Shown here: positions 61,243-64,000 of the stretch, piece by piece
How positions within the stretch are numbered: the first letter of the stretch is position 1
How the letters are laid out: every line of letters starts with the position of its first letter
Origin: Caulobacter segnis ATCC 21756
GTDB lineage: Bacteria > Pseudomonadota > Alphaproteobacteria > Caulobacterales > Caulobacteraceae
Assembly: GCF_000092285.1 (NCBI RefSeq)
Contig: NC_014100.1
Location: 3,596,001-3,660,000, forward strand
DNA: 64,000 nt
Reading direction: 5' to 3'
Notes under the pieces: generated by a model
Seen by the model: only the letters and a program-made list of their open reading frames with translations
The model's database searches: none
Told to the model about the DNA's origin: nothing
Translations under genes and position numbers: made by a program

Positions 61243-62769
61243 GTGACCGAGCTTGTTCTGACCCCCGGCGACGTGCCTCTGGCCGACTGGAAGGCGATCT
61301 ATCGCGGCGCCGGCGCGCGGCTTGCCGACGGCGCCTGGCCGGTGATCGCCGCCAGCGCCGAGGCGGTCGAGCGCATCCTGGCCAAGGGCGAGCCGATCTA
61401 CGGGATCAACACGGGCTTTGGGAAACTGGCCAGCGTTCGCATCGGCGACGAGGACCTGGCGACCCTGCAGCGCAACATCGTCCTCTCGCACGCCGCCGGC
61501 GTCGGCGAGCCGTCGCCCATTCCGGTCGTGCGCCTGATGATGGCCCTGAAGCTGGCCAGCTTGGCGCAAGGGGCCTCGGGCGTGCGGGTCGAGACTGTGC
61601 GCCTCCTGGAAGCCATGCTGGTCCAGGGCCTGACGCCGGTGATCCCGTGCCAGGGCTCGGTCGGCGCCTCGGGGGACCTGGCGCCGCTGGCGCACATGGC
61701 CGCGACCATGATCGGGGTCGGCGAGATCTTCGTCGGCGGGGCGCGCGTCCCGGCCGACCAGGCGCTGAGTGACGCGGGCCTTTCGCCGCTGACGCTGGGC
61801 CCCAAGGAGGGTCTCGCCCTGCTGAACGGCACCCAGTTCTCGACCGCCAACGCCCTGGCCGGCCTGTTCGAGGCCGAGCGCCTATTCCAAACGGCTCTGG
61901 TCACCGGCGCCCTGTCGACCGAGGCCGCCAAGGGCTCGGACACCCCCTTCGATCCGCGAATCCACGCCCTGCGCCGCCACGCCGGCCAGATCGAGACCGC
62001 CGCCGCCCTCCGCGAACTGATGGCGGGTTCGGCCATCCGCGCCTCGCACCTGAAGGAGGACGAGCGGGTTCAGGACCCCTACTGCCTGCGCTGCCAGCCC
62101 CAGGTGATGGGCGCGGCGCTGGACGTGCTGCGCCAGGCCGCGACCACCCTGGCGACCGAGGCCAATGGCGTCTCGGACAATCCGCTTATCTTCCCGGAGG
62201 CCGACGAGGCCCTTTCGGGCGGCAACTTCCACGCGGAGCCGGTGGCCTTCGCCGCCGACATGATCGCCCTGGCGGTCTGCGAGATCGGCTCGATCGCCGA
62301 GCGCCGCATCGCCATGCTGGTCGACCCGGCGCTGTCCGGCCTGCCCGCGTTCCTGACGCCGAAGCCCGGCCTGAACTCGGGCTTCATGATCCCGCAGGTC
62401 ACGGCCGCGGCCCTGGTCTCGGAGAACAAGCAGAAGGCCTATCCGGCCAGCGTCGACTCCATCCCGACCTCGGCCAATCAGGAGGACCACGTCTCGATGG
62501 CCGCCCACGGCGCGCGACGCCTGCTGGCCATGGTCGAGAACGCCGACGCCGTGCTGGGGATCGAGTTGCTGGCGGCCGCGCAGGGCTGCGACTTCCACGC
62601 GCCGCTGCGCTCCAGCGCCGTTCTGGAGGCGGTCCGCGCCTTGACGCGGGAGAAGGTCGCGCACCTCACCGACGACCGCCACTTCCATCCGGACCTCAAG
62701 GCCGCCAACGCCCTCGTGCGCTCGGGCGCGGTGATCGCAGCGGCGGGGGAACTGCCGGGCGTAAACTGA
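61243..62769 (+). CDS. hutH: Histidine ammonia-lyase HutH (508 aa)
   Basis: Converts L-histidine to trans-urocanate. The Ala142-Ser143-Gly144 of [15 protein letters not shown] forms the MIO electrophile. [26 protein letters not shown] and [21 protein letters not shown] block ([17 protein letters not shown]) are conserved. GTG start with GGAG upstream. The other hut enzymes are not adjacent here: an inverted repeat and an ABC gene follow. Confidence 0.96.
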   Translation: MTELVLTPGDVPLADWKAIYRGAGARLADGAWPVIAASAEAVERILAKGEPIYGINTGFGKLASVRIGDEDLATLQRNIVLSHAAGVGEPSPIPVVRLMMALKLASLAQGASGVRVETVRLLEAMLVQGLTPVIPCQGSVGASGDLAPLAHMAATMIGVGEIFVGGARVPADQALSDAGLSPLTLGPKEGLALLNGTQFSTANALAGLFEAERLFQTALVTGALSTEAAKGSDTPFDPRIHALRRHAGQIETAAALRELMAGSAIRASHLKEDERVQDPYCLRCQPQVMGAALDVLRQAATTLATEANGVSDNPLIFPEADEALSGGNFHAEPVAFAADMIALAVCEIGSIAERRIAMLVDPALSGLPAFLTPKPGLNSGFMIPQVTAAALVSENKQKAYPASVDSIPTSANQEDHVSMAAHGARRLLAMVENADAVLGIELLAAAQGCDFHAPLRSSAVLEAVRALTREKVAHLTDDRHFHPDLKAANALVRSGAVIAAAGELPGVN

Positions 62770-62779
62770 GACGCGCAAA

Positions 62780-62897
62780 CGCCCCCTCCGTCTCGCCGCC
62801 GATGGCGACGATCCACCTCCCCCGCACGCGGGGGAGGATGGGCGTTTTCGTCCTCACCCGTGGCGCGATGCGGATACGCATCGTGACGGAGGGGGCG
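62780..62897. repeat. Long inverted repeat, CCTCCCCCGC family
   Basis: Outer 13-bp perfect arms CGCCCCCTCCGTC / GACGGAGGGGGCG; inner unit CCTCCCCCGCACGCGGGGG is palindromic. Lies between convergent hutH and the ABC gene. Confidence 0.75.
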
Positions 62898-62899
62898 CT

Positions 62900-64000
62900 T
62901 CAGCGCGCCAGCATCGCCGCCGCCTCGGCCGGACTCTTCTTGCCGGCGTCGCGGTCGACGGCGTAGTTGGCCGCCTGCATCGCCCTGACGTCGATGGATC
63001 CGCCGAGCGGCTTCAGGGCCTCGATCAGGCGCCGATCTCCCGCCCGCTTCGGCGAGACCAGGATCACCGCGTCGTAGGGCGGCAGCGCGCCTCTGGGGTC
63101 GGTCAGCAGGACGAGGTCGTCTGCCGCGATCCGCCCGTCGGACGAGAAGGCCGAGATCACGTCCGCCTCGCGGCTCTCCAGGGCCCGGTACATGAAGGTC
63201 GGCTGGAACTGCCGCTCAGCCTTGAAGCGCAGGCCGTACGCCGTCACCACCGCCGCCCATTCCGGCCGCGAGAAGAACTCAAGATCGCCGCCCATCGTCA
63301 GGTCCGGCGCACGGGCGGCCAGGTCGGCCAAGGACTTGATCCCCAGGGCCTCCGCGCGATCGCGGCGCATGGCCAGGGCGTAGGCGTTCTCGAAGCCCAG
63401 CGGCGCCAGCAGCACCACCCCGTCGCGGGCCTCCAGTTCAGTCCGCAGGCCCTCCAGCACCGCCTGGCGGCCGGGGTTGTCCTTCCGGTTCAGGACGTTC
63501 GCCCAGAGCGTGCCGGAGTAATCGACATAGGCGTCGATCTCCCCGGCCGCGAGCGCGCGGTAGGCCACCGCTGAGCCGAGGTTCACACGCCGCTGGACGC
63601 TCGCGCCTTCGCGCTCGAGCCGCCCCGCCATCAGCTCGGCCAGGATGTACTGCTCGGAGAAGTTCTTGGCGCCGATCACATAGGCCGGACGGCCTTGGGC
63701 GAGCGCGCCAACGGCCAGGGGGGCCAGCGCGGCCAGCAGGCCGATCGCCAGGCCCGCGCCGCCCGCCAGGAAGCGCTTGCCGTCCCGCCGCGCCACGCCG
63801 GCCTCGATCAGGCCCAGCAGCGCATCGACGACGATCGCCAGGCCCGCCGAGGCCGCGCAACCAACCAGCACCGCCACCCAGTCCTCGGTCTGGAGCCCCG
63901 AGAAGATGTAGTCGCCCAGCGAGGTCTGGCCAACGGGCGTCGAGAGGGTCGCCGCGCCGATGGTCCAGACCGCCGCCGTGCGCACGCCGGCCATGATCAC
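62900..64000 (-). CDS. Osmoprotectant (glycine betaine/choline) ABC transporter, permease fused to substrate-binding domain, truncated by the window edge
   Basis: The visible N-terminal part is the end of a ProW/OpuB-type permease (VRTAAVWTIGAATLSTPVGQTSLGDYIFSGLQ plus later helices). The C-terminal ~260 residues are an OpuAC-type substrate-binding domain (YVIGAKNFSEQYILAELMAGRLE, LGSAVAYRALAAGEIDAYVDYSGTLWANVL). The fusion is known in OpuBC/EgtU-type systems. The true start is beyond base 64000. The ligand (betaine, choline, ergothioneine or other) is not determinable here. Confidence 0.88.
   Translation of the reverse strand: MIMAGVRTAAVWTIGAATLSTPVGQTSLGDYIFSGLQTEDWVAVLVGCAASAGLAIVVDALLGLIEAGVARRDGKRFLAGGAGLAIGLLAALAPLAVGALAQGRPAYVIGAKNFSEQYILAELMAGRLEREGASVQRRVNLGSAVAYRALAAGEIDAYVDYSGTLWANVLNRKDNPGRQAVLEGLRTELEARDGVVLLAPLGFENAYALAMRRDRAEALGIKSLADLAARAPDLTMGGDLEFFSRPEWAAVVTAYGLRFKAERQFQPTFMYRALESREADVISAFSSDGRIAADDLVLLTDPRGALPPYDAVILVSPKRAGDRRLIEALKPLGGSIDVRAMQAANYAVDRDAGKKSPAEAAAMLAR

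Noticed and set aside
1..64000. CRISPR arrays, insertion sequences, prophage or plasmid replication genes
   Set aside because: No regularly spaced direct repeats, transposase, integrase, phage structural or rep gene was recognised in any part of the window.

Overview
The window looks like chromosomal DNA from a Caulobacter-type alphaproteobacterium. The reasons are very high GC, four large TonB-dependent receptors (TBDRs) beside glycoside hydrolases and MFS sugar transporters, a mannonate-dehydratase/GntR pair, a pcoAB-like copper operon, hut genes and a M14 peptidase. The assignment rests on gene content only; no database was searched. I see no rRNA, CRISPR array, transposase or prophage. 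Two tRNAs are present (Ser-GGA and Met-CAT).

Layout. 1-14.6 kb: the 3' part of glpD, a TBDR, a secreted esterase, a convergent MFS-GH31 operon, a TPR/2OG-oxygenase gene, a second TBDR, another 2OG oxygenase and a small periplasmic protein. 15.2-24.6 kb is the unusual part. It holds a Crp/Fnr regulator and a minus-strand operon made of a TIR-TM-coiled-coil-TPR protein (frameshifted), a small unknown protein and a TPR/Rossmann/cyclase-like fusion. Diverging from this operon is a plus-strand operon of a small membrane protein, an animal-type haem peroxidase, a lipoprotein and a metzincin. 24.8-26.7 kb: tRNA-Ser, msrA, a YjbR protein and a TetR regulator. 27-41 kb: carbohydrate genes, namely a TBDR, a frameshifted GH2, an MFS, a TauD-like dioxygenase, GH43 coupled to an MFS, an iron-permease-like protein, a VOC protein, ManD and its GntR regulator. 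41-53 kb: M14 peptidase, a sigma/FecR/STN-TBDR surface-signalling unit, an MHS transporter, a peptidyl-prolyl isomerase and a sugar dehydrogenase. 53-64 kb: acyl-CoA synthetase, copAB, ybaK, tRNA-Met with an att-like repeat and a 28-codon membrane-peptide gene, small metabolic genes, hutC/hutH and the 3' part of an osmolyte ABC gene.

How the genes may work together. A near-palindrome, AATTGGYYTKACCA, lies in front of the first TBDR, the MFS-GH31 operon and the manD/GntR pair. This suggests one hexuronate regulon in which polymer fragments enter through the TBDR, are cut by the esterase and GH31, and uronate ends at mannonate dehydratase. A second MFS-GH43 pair has its own LacI-type operator, and the tauD-like gene has a TetR-type operator.

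The best candidate for an undescribed system is the divergent locus at 15.9-24.6 kb. One arm carries TIR, TPR and nucleotide-signalling-like folds; the other carries exported or membrane-associated peroxidase, protease and lipoprotein genes. A strong palindrome sits between the arms. Three reading-frame breaks (TIR gene, GH2 gene, copB) should be checked against raw reads before any gene is called dead.
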